This document shows, one piece after another, positions 43,373 to 52,138 of a DNA stretch of 64,000 bases. Location of the stretch: contig JAAZOK010000115.1 in the NCBI GenBank assembly GCA_012797815.1, positions 20,766-84,765 on the forward strand, given 5' to 3'. Both the position numbers and the translations under genes were made by a program. The DNA comes from Chloroflexota bacterium. GTDB lineage: Bacteria > Chloroflexota > Anaerolineae > Anaerolineales > Anaerolineaceae. How positions within the stretch are numbered: the first letter of the stretch is position 1; every line of letters begins with the position of its first letter. The notes under the pieces were generated by a model. That model searched no databases. It had not been told where the DNA came from and was given only the letters and a program-made list of their open reading frames with translations.

Positions 43373-44527
43373 ATGCAAGCAAACCAACAAGATTTTGAAG
43401 AAAAAGAGCAAATGCGCAAGGCGCGCATTCGCATTGGCAGCAATGGTATCACCACCGATTTCATTTTGGAATATTTGGAGCGCTCGCTGCCGGTGGTGCT
43501 GGACTTCACCAACTTTTCGGAAGCCGAGATCTACCTGAAGAAAGAAAAATCCACCAGTTTGTTACAGGCGTTCCATTACGGCGAATTGAAAGAATCCTTC
43601 TGGTGCGATGAACCGCACGAGCTGGGTAAAAGTGCCCTGGGAAAGATTGCCCAGATGGTGGAGCCGCGTACCATCGACCTGCGCAGCGAGCAACTGCCGG
43701 AGATCAACAAAGTGCTGGTGCAGCATGATTTTGTGCACCTGTACTGCTTCCCCATCCGAGCTGAGAGCGGTGTGCTGGGTGTGCTATGCCTGGCAGGGAA
43801 AGCAAATCAGATGATGGATGAGGATATGGAATACCTCTTGATGGAGACCGCTTCGTTGATCGGAGCGGTTATTTTTCACGAGCGCCAGTCCCTCGAATCC
43901 AAGCGCTCGATCGTGATGGAAGAACGTGAGCGCATCGGCATGGACCTGCATGATGGCATCATCCAATCGCTGTATGGAGTAGGACTTTCGCTGCAGAATG
44001 CCATTCTGCAGCTGGACCAGGGCAAGGATGCCAGTGAAGAGCAGATCGGGGTGGCGCTGGATTCCATCAACGAAGCCATCCGCGATATCCGGGCTTACAT
44101 CCTGGACCTGCGCCCGCGCCAACTGCGCGACAAGAATCTCTACATGGGCATCGAAAGCCTGGTACGCGAATTCCGTGCCAATACCTTTTTGGATGTGGGT
44201 CTGGAAAAGGATCTGAAGGACGTAAACATACTGCCGGATGAGAACGCCGAGATCTTGTTCCATATCTGCCAGGAAGCCCTGGCGAACGTTGCCAAACACG
44301 CCAAAGCCACCCGGGTGAACATCCGCATCTGGGAAACTCCCCAGCGCGTGATGCTCAAAGTGAGCGATGATGGGGTGGGTTTTGACCTGGCGAAGATCAA
44401 CCAGCGCCTGGGGCATGGGCTTTCCAATATGACCACGCGCGCCGAAAATGCGGGCGGCGGTATCGAGGTGATCTCCATCCGCCACCAGGGTACCACCGTG
44501 CTGGCGTGGGTGCCGAGCCGTTCATAA
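43373..44527 (+). CDS. Cytoplasmic NarL-type histidine kinase with GAF domain
   Basis: A 384-aa sensor kinase without membrane segments. Residues ~20-170 are GAF-like. The HisKA_3 dimerisation domain carries the phospho-acceptor in ERERIGMDLHDGIIQSLYGV (His193), and the HATPase domain shows the N-box EALANVAKHAKATRV and G-box SDDGVGFDLAK with GHGLSNMTTRAENAGG. The order is the LiaS/NarX type. No response regulator is adjacent, so it is an orphan kinase. A sigma-70-like promoter lies just upstream. Confidence 0.9.
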   Translation: MQANQQDFEEKEQMRKARIRIGSNGITTDFILEYLERSLPVVLDFTNFSEAEIYLKKEKSTSLLQAFHYGELKESFWCDEPHELGKSALGKIAQMVEPRTIDLRSEQLPEINKVLVQHDFVHLYCFPIRAESGVLGVLCLAGKANQMMDEDMEYLLMETASLIGAVIFHERQSLESKRSIVMEERERIGMDLHDGIIQSLYGVGLSLQNAILQLDQGKDASEEQIGVALDSINEAIRDIRAYILDLRPRQLRDKNLYMGIESLVREFRANTFLDVGLEKDLKDVNILPDENAEILFHICQEALANVAKHAKATRVNIRIWETPQRVMLKVSDDGVGFDLAKINQRLGHGLSNMTTRAENAGGGIEVISIRHQGTTVLAWVPSRS

Positions 44528-44584
44528 GATAAAATTCCATTACAATAGCAACTTATCTTCTTAGACAGAGGAATATCGAGATCT

Positions 44585-45322
44585 ATGGGAAATCAAGCAA
44601 TATCCAGCCGAGCCGCTCTGCGCGGCGAACCCTCCTACGTGTGGCGCGCCGGGCAGGAACGCCGCCTGGACATGATCCGCAGGTTTGCAGGGGAGCGTTT
44701 GCAGGGCATGATCCTGGAAAACGGCTGTGGGGTGGGCGAATACCTGCAGCGCCTGGATGCGCAAGCCAGCCTGGCGGTGGGGCTGGATGTGGACCTCGAA
44801 CGCGTGATCGAAACCCATCAAAAAGGCTTGGCGGTGCAGCTGGCGGTGGGGGAAGCCCTGCCGCATGCCACAGGCATCTTTGACCTGGTTGTCAGCAACG
44901 AGGTGATCGAACATGTGCAGGATGATCGCCAGACGGTGGCAGAGATCGTGCGCGTGTTGAAGCCGGGGGGGCGCCTGATGCTTTTCTGCCCCAACCGCGG
45001 TTATCCCTTTGAGACGCACGGCATCTATCGCAAGGGCGAATATTATTTCGGCAACAAACTGTTCGTGAATTACCTGCCGGATCGCTGGCGCAACAAGCTG
45101 GCACCGCATGTGCGCGCCTACCGGGCGCGTGATCTGGAGAAGCTGTTTGAAGGTTTGCCGGTGCGTTTTGTGGTCCGCACGGTCATTTTCGGGGGCTACG
45201 ATAACGTCATCCGCCGCAGCCCGGCACTGGGTAAAGTGCTGCGCGGTTTTCTGCAGTTTTTGGAAAAGACCCCTTTACGCGTGTTGGGTCTTTCGCATTT
45301 CTGGGTGGTGGAAAAGATCTGA
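44585..45322 (+). CDS. SAM-dependent methyltransferase (class I)
   Basis: A 245-aa methyltransferase. Motif I is MILENGCGVGEYLQRL, the acidic loop is GLDVDLERVI, and motif II/III reads FDLVVSNEVIEHVQD then VLKPGGRLMLFCPN. The last ~80 residues are less conserved. The substrate is unknown; this Methyltransf_11 type often acts on quinones, lipids or sugars. It follows the kinase by 57 bp and precedes the repeat-rich stretch. Confidence 0.85.
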   Translation: MGNQAISSRAALRGEPSYVWRAGQERRLDMIRRFAGERLQGMILENGCGVGEYLQRLDAQASLAVGLDVDLERVIETHQKGLAVQLAVGEALPHATGIFDLVVSNEVIEHVQDDRQTVAEIVRVLKPGGRLMLFCPNRGYPFETHGIYRKGEYYFGNKLFVNYLPDRWRNKLAPHVRAYRARDLEKLFEGLPVRFVVRTVIFGGYDNVIRRSPALGKVLRGFLQFLEKTPLRVLGLSHFWVVEKI

Positions 45323-45462
45323 CATTGAATGGGAGGGTGGCATACCTTGTCACCTCTTACATTTAAGATGGTGTGCGGTGCCTATAGAAAGGCACCCTAC
45401 AGCACCGGCTGGTGGAAAAGATTTTAGTTTGATGGTGTGTTACCCTATCTGCACTTTTCAAC

Positions 45463-45630
45463 GTCATCCAGAGGGAGTGCAACGACCGAGGAATCTCTCC
45501 ATGTCGAAGTCAGAAGTGTGGAAAAGTCGCGATGAAGCAGGTCAGCCAATAGACCACCTTGATAGTTCTTTGACTTACCTGCTGGTTTAAGCTTTCCATG
45601 GTGAGATGCTTCGCTTCGCTCTGCATGACG
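45463..45630 (+). repeat. MITE-like repeat, copy A
   Basis: About 168 bp. Contains the family modules GAGGAATCTCTCCAT, AAGTCGCGATGAAGCAGGT and GAGATGCTTCGCT..CTCTGCATGACG. The termini are imperfect inverted repeats (GTCAT at the start, ATGAC at the end). More diverged than B and E. Confidence 0.8.
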
Positions 45631-45660
45631 CCCTCCCCCATGCTTCGCACTTAATTTTCT

Positions 45661-45920
45661 TGTCATTCCGAAGGAACGCAGTGACTGAGGAATCTCTCCA
45701 TGGCGAGGGCAGAAGTGTGGAAAAGTCGCAATGAAGCAGGTCAATCCATAGACCAAAGATTACTGGTGGGATAGGAGATCACTCAAGCAATTCCTTGACC
45801 TATGTGCGAGTTTGAACTTTTCATGGTGAGATGCTTCGCTACGCTCTGCATGACGTAAGGACCAGGAAATGGATTGTCCTCTCGGTGGCTGGTCTGTTCT
45901 CCTCTTGGGTGACATTCCTC
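45661..45920 (+). repeat. MITE-like repeat, copy B with long 3' extension
   Basis: About 260 bp. From 45673 on it matches copy E (47141-47387) nearly base for base, including an extension AAGGACCAGGAAATGGATTG and CCTCTTGGGTGA..TTCCTC that copies A and D lack. It forms one arm of a long direct repeat around the AT-rich gene. Confidence 0.88.
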
Positions 45921-45989
45921 GCGATGCGCGGGATGACAACCCCCGCTCAATCCCCCCATGCTTCGCACAGGGAAGAAACCATCATTATT

Positions 45990-46029
45990 GTCATTCCGGA
46001 GGAAGGCAGTGACGGAGGAATCTCTCCAT
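45990..46029 (+). repeat. MITE-like repeat, partial copy C
   Basis: 40 bp: only the 5' module (GTCATTCCGGAGGAAGGCAG then GAGGAATCTCTCCAT) is present, about 137 bases before the AT-rich gene's start. Confidence 0.75.
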
Positions 46030-46165
46030 TTCTCCATCAATTTTCCAATAGGTCGCAGAGAAATGAGTATTTGAAGAAACATCTTAGCGTATGAATAAAG
46101 AAGGAAGTTCGGACATTAAATAATTATGTAAAATTATTTTATTCAATAAGGAGAGATCAAAAGCT

Positions 46166-46912
46166 ATGGTCATCAATGATGCTATGCTTTCACCGGACGA
46201 ATGGTTTGCGGCTCAATATCAAAGAGCGCATGAGCAATTTACGCAAGCTGGTTTTCGTACCTACATGGAAATAAAGTTTTCTCTTCAAAATAGAAAAAAA
46301 CACTTCGATCAACAAAAACTAACAGAAGCAGTTGAAAGATCTCAAATCCATACGTTTGGATGGCCAATTGGAATCATCGATGAATCCGATGAACAATTTA
46401 GACCGAAACCAGCAGAGAACGGTATTTATGTTGAGGGGAAAACAGAAAGAAAAGACATCTATAAAGGAACGTATGATTATTGGGCTTTCAACGGTAATGG
46501 AGATTTTTACCAATTAAAAAGTATCTATGAAGATACGAAAAATACGATCGCCATATTTTTTAATACAAGAATTGTCAGAGTTACCGAAACACTTCTCTTT
46601 TGTGAAAAGCTGTATTCAAATTTGGGGCTAGCAGAGGAAAATCCATGGGTGGATATTGAAATAAATTATTTTGGTTTAAAGGGCAGGCTACTTCGATCTT
46701 CCAATTTTACACGGCATATTGAAAAAAGGTTTACCGATGAAAATGAGGTTCGAACAAAAGGAACGGTTTCCATTGATTGGATTTCTCCCAAGATCATTGA
46801 ATTAACAGAACAATTTGCCTGGCCATTGTTCGTTGTTTATGAGCATTGTGGCATCGATTACGAAATCTATGAGGATATTGTGACCGATTTCATTCGTGGA
46901 AAAGTAACGTGA
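46166..46912 (+). CDS. AT-rich gene of unknown function between repeats
   Basis: A 248-aa protein I do not recognise. It has no signal peptide or membrane segment; it is rich in Phe, Tyr, Lys and Glu. Visible segments: SPDEWFAAQYQRAHEQF (start), IHTFGWPIGIID, GTYDYWAFNGNGDFYQLKS, FFNTRIVRVTETLLFCEKLY, and a C-terminal IIELTEQFAWPLFVVYEH. Its base composition is visibly more AT-rich than its neighbours. AAGGAGAG lies 11 bases upstream. Its flanking ~250-bp direct repeats and lone position point to acquisition as accessory cargo; a defence or toxin role is possible but unproven. Confidence 0.75.
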   Translation: MVINDAMLSPDEWFAAQYQRAHEQFTQAGFRTYMEIKFSLQNRKKHFDQQKLTEAVERSQIHTFGWPIGIIDESDEQFRPKPAENGIYVEGKTERKDIYKGTYDYWAFNGNGDFYQLKSIYEDTKNTIAIFFNTRIVRVTETLLFCEKLYSNLGLAEENPWVDIEINYFGLKGRLLRSSNFTRHIEKRFTDENEVRTKGTVSIDWISPKIIELTEQFAWPLFVVYEHCGIDYEIYEDIVTDFIRGKVT

Positions 46913-46956
46913 ACTATCCCCTCTCAATCTTCCCCATGTTTTGCACTTACATTTCT

Positions 46957-47125
46957 TGTCATTCCGAAGGAACGCAGCGACTGAGGAATCTCTCCATATC
47001 TAGGTCATAAGCATGGAGAAGTCGCAATGAAGCAGGTTAGCCAATAGATCACCCTGACGATTCCTTGACTTGCCGGCTGGTTTGAGTCTGTCACGGCGAG
47101 ATGCTTCGCTACGCTCTGCATGACG
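46957..47125 (+). repeat. MITE-like repeat, copy D
   Basis: About 169 bp: TGTCATTCCGAAGGAACGCAG, GACTGAGGAATCTCTCCAT, AGTCGCAATGAAGCAGGTTA and GAGATGCTTCGCTACGCTC to TGCATGACG. Complete but without the extension found in B and E. Confidence 0.85.
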
Positions 47126-47140
47126 TAAAGAACAGGAACA

Positions 47141-47387
47141 GGAACGCAGTGACTGAGGAATCTCTCCATGGCGAGGTTAGAAGTGTGGAAAAGTCGCAAT
47201 GAAGCAGGTCAATCCATAGACCAAAGATTACTGGTGGGATAAGAGACACTCTGGCAATTCCTCGACCTGCGTGCTGGGCTGAGCTTTTCATGGTGAGATG
47301 CATCGCTGCGCTCTGCATGACGTAAGGACCAGGAAATGGATTGCCCTCTCGCTGGCTGGTCTGTTCCCCTCTTGGGTGAGATTCCTC
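47141..47387 (+). repeat. MITE-like repeat, copy E (long form)
   Basis: About 247 bp, near-identical to copy B (45673-45920); the first 100 bases differ at about three positions. Includes the AAGGACCAGGAAATGGATTG extension. It lacks the first ~12 bases (GTCATTCCGAA) of the family and abuts copy D. Confidence 0.88.
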
Positions 47388-47486
47388 TGCACCGCCTCTC
47401 ACATTAAAGTGATGTGTGGTGCTGATAGAAAGCTACCCTGCCGTACCCGCGGAAATTCATCATTCCAGTCTAATACAACCACATTT

Positions 47487-48365
47487 TTACTTTACCCGAA
47501 AATCATAAATACCATCTTGATACTTATATACCTTCCCGCATTGAGGACAGGTGATATCTGCTTTTACCGCCGGCAGGGGAGCATGCCCGCACGCCGGGCA
47601 TTTGAAGGCAAATTCCTGCAGGGGAGTTCCCTGCGCCAATATGTTCTTCACGAATACGCTGGGGGTGAGCTGCCACAGGGCGCCCGTCCACTGCAAAGCG
47701 GCATCCAGTCCTTTTAAAATGCCCAACGGCACATGCCGTTTGAGAAAACCCACCCGGAAGTGCGAGACGGTGAGCTGCTGGCGCACCGAAAAACCGGCAG
47801 CGCGCAGCCAACGCCTGATCTGGCGCGGGTGAAAGTTGAAGTTCAATTCCACGAATTCCACCTGTTCCGGCGTGAAGGGGTTCCAGTTCTGTTTGCCCAG
47901 CAGGTAGCGCAGCATGGCTTTCAGGTTGTGCTTGTTGGCGAATTCCAAAATGAAGACCGACTGCCCCGCCAGCACCTGGCTGACCTGCTGGAGTGCGACT
48001 TCACCTTCCTTGAGATGGTGGATGGTGCGGATCATGGTGGCGGCATCGAAGACCGCCGGCGCGAAGGGCAGGTTGTAGGCATCGGCTGCTACATAGCGGA
48101 AGTGTGCGCCATCCCCCAGGCGCGCGCGGGCTTGCTCGAGCTGGGTGTGCGAATAATCCAGCAGGGTGATCTCTTCAAAGCCCCGGTAGCGCGGGGTATT
48201 GCGCCCGGCGCCGGCACCCAGTTCCAGCAGGCGGTTGCCACCCTTGGGCAGCATGCGCCGCAGTGCGATGGCTTCCACGGCATCTTCGTAAGCGCGTTCG
48301 CCTTCTTCCCAGAATACTTGCTGGTAGTTGGAACCTTCGTAATCACAGATGGGGGGTTTGGGCAT
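47487..48365 (-). CDS. SAM-dependent methyltransferase with C-terminal zinc ribbon
   Basis: A 292-aa protein. Residues ~40-160 are a class I methyltransferase: NRLLELGAGAGRNTPRY (motif I), TLLDYSHTQLEQAR, FDAATMIRTIHHLKEG and an intact post-motif region. The tail (~250-292) has a Trm112-like zinc ribbon: CPACGHAPLP and CPQCGKVYKYQDGIYDF. This zinc ribbon is usual in methyltransferases that act on RNA, proteins or lipid-like substrates; the target is unknown. Its start is 186 bases upstream of the divergent ABC-F gene. Confidence 0.85.
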   Translation of the reverse strand: MPKPPICDYEGSNYQQVFWEEGERAYEDAVEAIALRRMLPKGGNRLLELGAGAGRNTPRYRGFEEITLLDYSHTQLEQARARLGDGAHFRYVAADAYNLPFAPAVFDAATMIRTIHHLKEGEVALQQVSQVLAGQSVFILEFANKHNLKAMLRYLLGKQNWNPFTPEQVEFVELNFNFHPRQIRRWLRAAGFSVRQQLTVSHFRVGFLKRHVPLGILKGLDAALQWTGALWQLTPSVFVKNILAQGTPLQEFAFKCPACGHAPLPAVKADITCPQCGKVYKYQDGIYDFRVK

Positions 48366-48550
48366 GAGTCATGTTTCCATTCGTCAGGATAGGATCAGCC
48401 GTTAAGCATACCCTGTGAAAAAAACACTGTCAAATTGAAAAAAGATGCTTTTCACTCCATTTGAAAAAGCTGGATACCTATCCGATGAAAGCAAGCAGGG
48501 AATTCGGGTAAAATTCGTATTCGCAAGACTGGTTTATAAGGAACCGCATT

Positions 48551-50437
48551 GTGTCTCTGATAAGCGCATCTCATCTTTCCAAGTCCTTCGGGGCAGAAGA
48601 TATCCTCGACGATATCTCGCTCAGCATTCCCCAGCATGCCCGCATCGGGTTGGTGGGGGAAAACGGCATTGGCAAGACCACCCTGCTGCGTATGCTGTAT
48701 GGCATCGAGAATCCTGAAAGCGGCTCCATCTCGCGCGCCAGAGACCTGAAAATGGGCTACCTGCCGCAGGAATCACGCTTCCATTCTTCACAAACGCTGG
48801 AACAGGAATGCCGTGTGGCGCTGGCGGACGTGTTCGCGCTGCAGGCGGAGATCGAGCGGATCAGTGAAACGCTACGTTTACAGCCCGATAATGAGGGCTT
48901 GGTACATAAATTGGGCGACCTGCATGAACGCTTCGAGCGCTTGGGCGGCTATACCATCGATTCGTATATGCTGCGCATCGTGAATGGGCTTGGGTTTGAA
49001 AAAACCGATCTCACACGCCCCATCACCCAATTCTCGGGTGGAGAACGCACGCGCGCTTACCTTGCCAAGCTGCTGCTGATGAACCCGGAGTTGTTACTAC
49101 TGGATGAGCCCACCAATCATCTGGATATTCAAGCCATGGAATGGCTGGAAGATTTCTTGCGCAAATATGACGGTGCGGTGATGATCGTCTCGCATGATCG
49201 CTATTTCCTCGATCAGACCGTCGACACTATCTGGGAGATGACCCCTGCCATCGAGATCTACCCCGGTAATTATTCGGCTTTCCTGCAGCAGCGCCAGGAG
49301 CGCATGCAACGCCAGATGAAGGAATTTGAAAGTCAGCAGGAATACATTGCCAAGGAAGAAGATTACATCCAGCGCAATATTGCCGGGCAGAACACCGCCC
49401 AGGCGAAAGGCAGGCGCCGGCGACTGGAACGGCTGCTCAAGGAGGGCAATCTGGTGCCGCCCGTGCGCAAGCACCGTCCCATGGCATTTGGCTTTAAGGA
49501 TAATCGCAGATCGGGTGATATCATCCTGCGCACAGAAGATGTGCAGATCGGCTTCAAAGATGAGCAGGTCTCGTTGTTTGCCATGCCGGATGTGGAACTG
49601 CGGCGTGGCGAATGTGTGGGAGTGATCGGACCGAATGGCGCCGGCAAGACTACCCTGCTGCGTACCATTTTGGGGCAGATCCCGCCCGTGCGGGGTGAGA
49701 TCCGGTTGGGAGCCAGCCTGGACGTGGGTTATTTTGCCCAGGCACATGAAGACCTGCACCCCGATTGGACGCTCATGCAGGAGATCGAAGCCAATGCCAC
49801 CGGCATGCTGCCGGCGGATATTCGTAATTATCTGGGCAAGTTTTTGTTCAGCGGGGATGATGTCTTCAAGCCGGTCAATGTGCTGAGCGGTGGGGAGCGC
49901 GGGCGCCTGGCGCTGGCGATCCTGGCGCTCAAGGGCGTCAACCTCATCTTTTTAGATGAACCCACCAATCACCTCGACCTGCCCTCGCAGGAGATCCTGC
50001 AAGCAGTGCTGGCGGATTTCGACGGTACCATCTTGCTGGTGACGCATGACCGCTACCTGCTGGAAGCGCTGGCGACCCACATCTGGCTGGTCGACCCGGC
50101 TGCCGGGCGGCTACAGGTTTTCAGGGGTACCTACCTTGAATTTCGTAATGCCAGACGATCATCCATCGATAATGCGGTTGATGAGAATTCGCATAAAACA
50201 CACACCACCGGTGCCAAAAAACCTGCCCGCAAGATCAACAAACAAAAATTGACCGAGCTGGAAGTTCGCATCCATTCTCAGGAACAGGCGATCGCGGAGA
50301 TGGAAGAACAATTGAAACAACCAGGTCTCGAACCGGACGAAGTGGGTAAATTGGGCGAAAGATACCTCTTTTTACAAAAAGAGCTCGATGATATGATTAA
50401 TACATGGGATGAATATTATGAAAAATCTGATTCTTGA
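48551..50437 (+). CDS. ABC-F family ATPase
   Basis: A 628-aa tandem ABC ATPase of the ABC-F type, acting on ribosomes. First half: Walker A GLVGENGIGKTTLLRML, signature FSGGERTRAYLAKLLL, Walker B LLLLDEPTNHLDIQAM. Second half: GPNGAGKTTLLRT, LSGGERGRLALAILA, LIFLDEPTNHLDLPSQ. The interdomain P-tRNA interaction linker (~260-320) is short-to-medium with a coiled FESQQEYIAKEEDYIQRNIAG. A C-terminal coiled coil (~545-628, ELEVRIHSQEQAIAEMEEQL) resembles Uup/YdiF. Start is GTG at 48551. Translation factor or resistance role cannot be told apart. Confidence 0.93.
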   Translation: MSLISASHLSKSFGAEDILDDISLSIPQHARIGLVGENGIGKTTLLRMLYGIENPESGSISRARDLKMGYLPQESRFHSSQTLEQECRVALADVFALQAEIERISETLRLQPDNEGLVHKLGDLHERFERLGGYTIDSYMLRIVNGLGFEKTDLTRPITQFSGGERTRAYLAKLLLMNPELLLLDEPTNHLDIQAMEWLEDFLRKYDGAVMIVSHDRYFLDQTVDTIWEMTPAIEIYPGNYSAFLQQRQERMQRQMKEFESQQEYIAKEEDYIQRNIAGQNTAQAKGRRRRLERLLKEGNLVPPVRKHRPMAFGFKDNRRSGDIILRTEDVQIGFKDEQVSLFAMPDVELRRGECVGVIGPNGAGKTTLLRTILGQIPPVRGEIRLGASLDVGYFAQAHEDLHPDWTLMQEIEANATGMLPADIRNYLGKFLFSGDDVFKPVNVLSGGERGRLALAILALKGVNLIFLDEPTNHLDLPSQEILQAVLADFDGTILLVTHDRYLLEALATHIWLVDPAAGRLQVFRGTYLEFRNARRSSIDNAVDENSHKTHTTGAKKPARKINKQKLTELEVRIHSQEQAIAEMEEQLKQPGLEPDEVGKLGERYLFLQKELDDMINTWDEYYEKSDS

Positions 50438-50470
50438 TTACTTTTACTACAACTGAATGAGGAGTTTTAA

Positions 50471-51535
50471 TTGAATACGAAAAAGGTTGCTTTACTTGCT
50501 AACCTTAAGGCGAATGCCCCGCATTGGGAGGGCATGCCTGAGGACCAATGGGATGATTTGGATTCCGAAAAAACAATTAACTCAATCACGCAAGCTATAC
50601 GCAATGGGGGCTATGAATGCGAATTTTTCGAAGGAAACACCAGCTTAGTTGACACCCTGCCGAAATATAAACCGGATATGTGTTTTAACATCTGCGAAGG
50701 CTATTATGGCGATAGCCGTGAAGCGCATGTGCCCGCCATCCTGGAAATGCTACGCATCCCCTACACCGGCTCCAGAGTGCTGACTCTGGCGCTGGCGCTC
50801 GATAAACCCATGACCAAACGCATCCTTGATTTTCACGGATTGCCAACCCCGCCCTTTCAAACCTTTGAGCGCGAAGATGAACCGCTTGATCCGGCGCTAC
50901 GTTTTCCATTATTTGTGAAACCCAGCCGTGAAGGCACCAGCATGGGGGTGAGCTTGAAATCGGTGGTGAACTCGCAAGAGGAGCTTTATGAACAGGTGCG
51001 CCATATCTTTGAACGTTATCACCAGCCGGCGCTGGTGGAAGAGTATATCGAGGGGCGCGAGATCACGGTCGGCATGGTGGGCAACCTCAACGGTCCCATC
51101 GCGCGCCGCATTCCGCACGACCCCAACCTGCCGCGCATCCAATCCGGATTGCGTTTTCTACCACCCATGGAGGTGGATCTGAAACCCTATCTATTGACCG
51201 ATGCGGTATACAGCAACCGTCTGAAGGTGGCACTGGCAGAGGATCTTAATTACATCTGTCCGGCACCGCTGGATGAGGATATGGTGGATGAACTGAACTG
51301 GCTGGCAGCCGCGGTGTTCCGCGTGCTGGGCGCTCTGGATGTGGCACGGGTGGATTTTCGCCTGGATGTGAAGGATAACTGGAAACCCTACATTTTGGAG
51401 ATCAATCCGTTGCCGGGTCTCTCTCCCGGCATTTCGGATCTGGTGATCGCAGCCAACGCAGATGGCATTGTGCATGATGAACTGATCATGATGATCCTGC
51501 AAAATGCCATGGAACGCTACCGTCTATTGGATTGA
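50471..51535 (+). CDS. D-alanine-D-alanine ligase-like ATP-grasp protein
   Basis: A 354-aa ATP-grasp ligase. The N-terminal domain ends in NICEGYYGDSREAHVPAILE and PYTGSRVLTLALALDKPMTK, matching Ddl (normally GyyGeDG and GS...a.amdK). The central ATP-binding block is FPLFVKPSREGTSMGVSLKS and LVEEYIEGREITVGMVG. The end has VDFRLDVK and EINPLPGLSP with the metal-binding residues. A stretch ~225-260 (IQSGLRFLPPMEVDLKPYLL) is an insertion against E. coli Ddl, so another amino-acid or peptide substrate is possible. Start TTG at 50471 with GAGGAG upstream, 33 bp after the ABC-F gene. Confidence 0.82.
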   Translation: MNTKKVALLANLKANAPHWEGMPEDQWDDLDSEKTINSITQAIRNGGYECEFFEGNTSLVDTLPKYKPDMCFNICEGYYGDSREAHVPAILEMLRIPYTGSRVLTLALALDKPMTKRILDFHGLPTPPFQTFEREDEPLDPALRFPLFVKPSREGTSMGVSLKSVVNSQEELYEQVRHIFERYHQPALVEEYIEGREITVGMVGNLNGPIARRIPHDPNLPRIQSGLRFLPPMEVDLKPYLLTDAVYSNRLKVALAEDLNYICPAPLDEDMVDELNWLAAAVFRVLGALDVARVDFRLDVKDNWKPYILEINPLPGLSPGISDLVIAANADGIVHDELIMMILQNAMERYRLLD

Positions 51536-51541
51536 ACGAAA

Positions 51542-52135
51542 TTACCCCCGCAGATCCAGCAGGTCCGATAGCAGTGTGCCGTTGATATACACACTGACCG
51601 AGTCGACCGTGGAAAATTGCAGCGCGATGCTGGTGAGCTGCGCTTCAATGCGGGGGATATCACACTCCCCGCCGTAGATCAGATCGCCGGTCAAGCGCAT
51701 GGTGGCCTGGCGATCGGTGATTTCCAATGACTCGATCTGCAAATCGGAAAGATACAGGGCGTTATATAAACCCGACTGCCCATAAGTGGCATCTGCAGGC
51801 AGGCTGAGCAGAGCGGTCAGGGCTGCCCGCAATACCGCACTGGTGGGTTCGATAGCCACCTCCACTGTCACCAGGCTATCACCGCAGCCGATCGGCTCCC
51901 CGGATGCTCCGTTATCGCCTATGGCTACCAGATAAAGATTGACAGTTTGTGGTTTGGAGGTGACAGCCGTGGCTTGCAGAGTGGGGGTAACAGTAGGTTG
52001 CGGAGTGGCGCTGGGGATGGCGGTGTCGGTCGGTGGGCTGGTGGCAGTGACGGTCGGGCTTGCTGGAACCGCCGCAGCGCAGGCGCTGGTCAGGAACAGT
52101 AAGAATAAGGATGCGACCTTTGCCGGTGTGTGCAT
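51542..52135 (-). CDS. GerMN-domain lipoprotein
   Basis: A 197-aa lipoprotein. The signal ends FLTSAC (Cys ~19) and is followed by a Thr/Pro-rich spacer (~25-58). Residues ~65-197 resemble the GerMN fold: VNLYLVAIGDNG, VLRAALTALLSLP, and TLLSDLLDL at the end. GerMN domains occur in spore germination and LpqB-like envelope proteins; here it is probably an envelope protein of unknown role. It is convergent with the ATP-grasp gene, with stops 6 bases apart, and three bases after nadE. Confidence 0.8.
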   Translation of the reverse strand: MHTPAKVASLFLLFLTSACAAAVPASPTVTATSPPTDTAIPSATPQPTVTPTLQATAVTSKPQTVNLYLVAIGDNGASGEPIGCGDSLVTVEVAIEPTSAVLRAALTALLSLPADATYGQSGLYNALYLSDLQIESLEITDRQATMRLTGDLIYGGECDIPRIEAQLTSIALQFSTVDSVSVYINGTLLSDLLDLRG

Positions 52136-52138
52136 ACG

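Larger units (their letters stand above)
45323..46165. other. Gene-free stretch filled with repeat copies
   Basis: 843 bp without a credible gene. It contains three repeat copies (45463-45630, 45661-45920, 45990-46029), and a motif at about 45352-45400 (CCTCTTACATTTAAGATGG..) that recurs in degenerate form at 47394-47440. Open frames here run through the repeats and have no ribosome binding sites. Confidence 0.7.
46913..47486. other. Gene-free stretch with repeat copies D and E
   Basis: 574 bp made up almost wholly of copies D (46957-47125) and E (47141-47387), with a degenerate motif at 47394-47440 that echoes 45352-45400. No credible gene. Confidence 0.7.

Noticed and set aside
45831..46094. 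An 87-codon frame in the gene-free stretch.
   Set aside because: It runs through repeat copies B and C, has no ribosome binding site, and its translation follows the repeats rather than a protein family.
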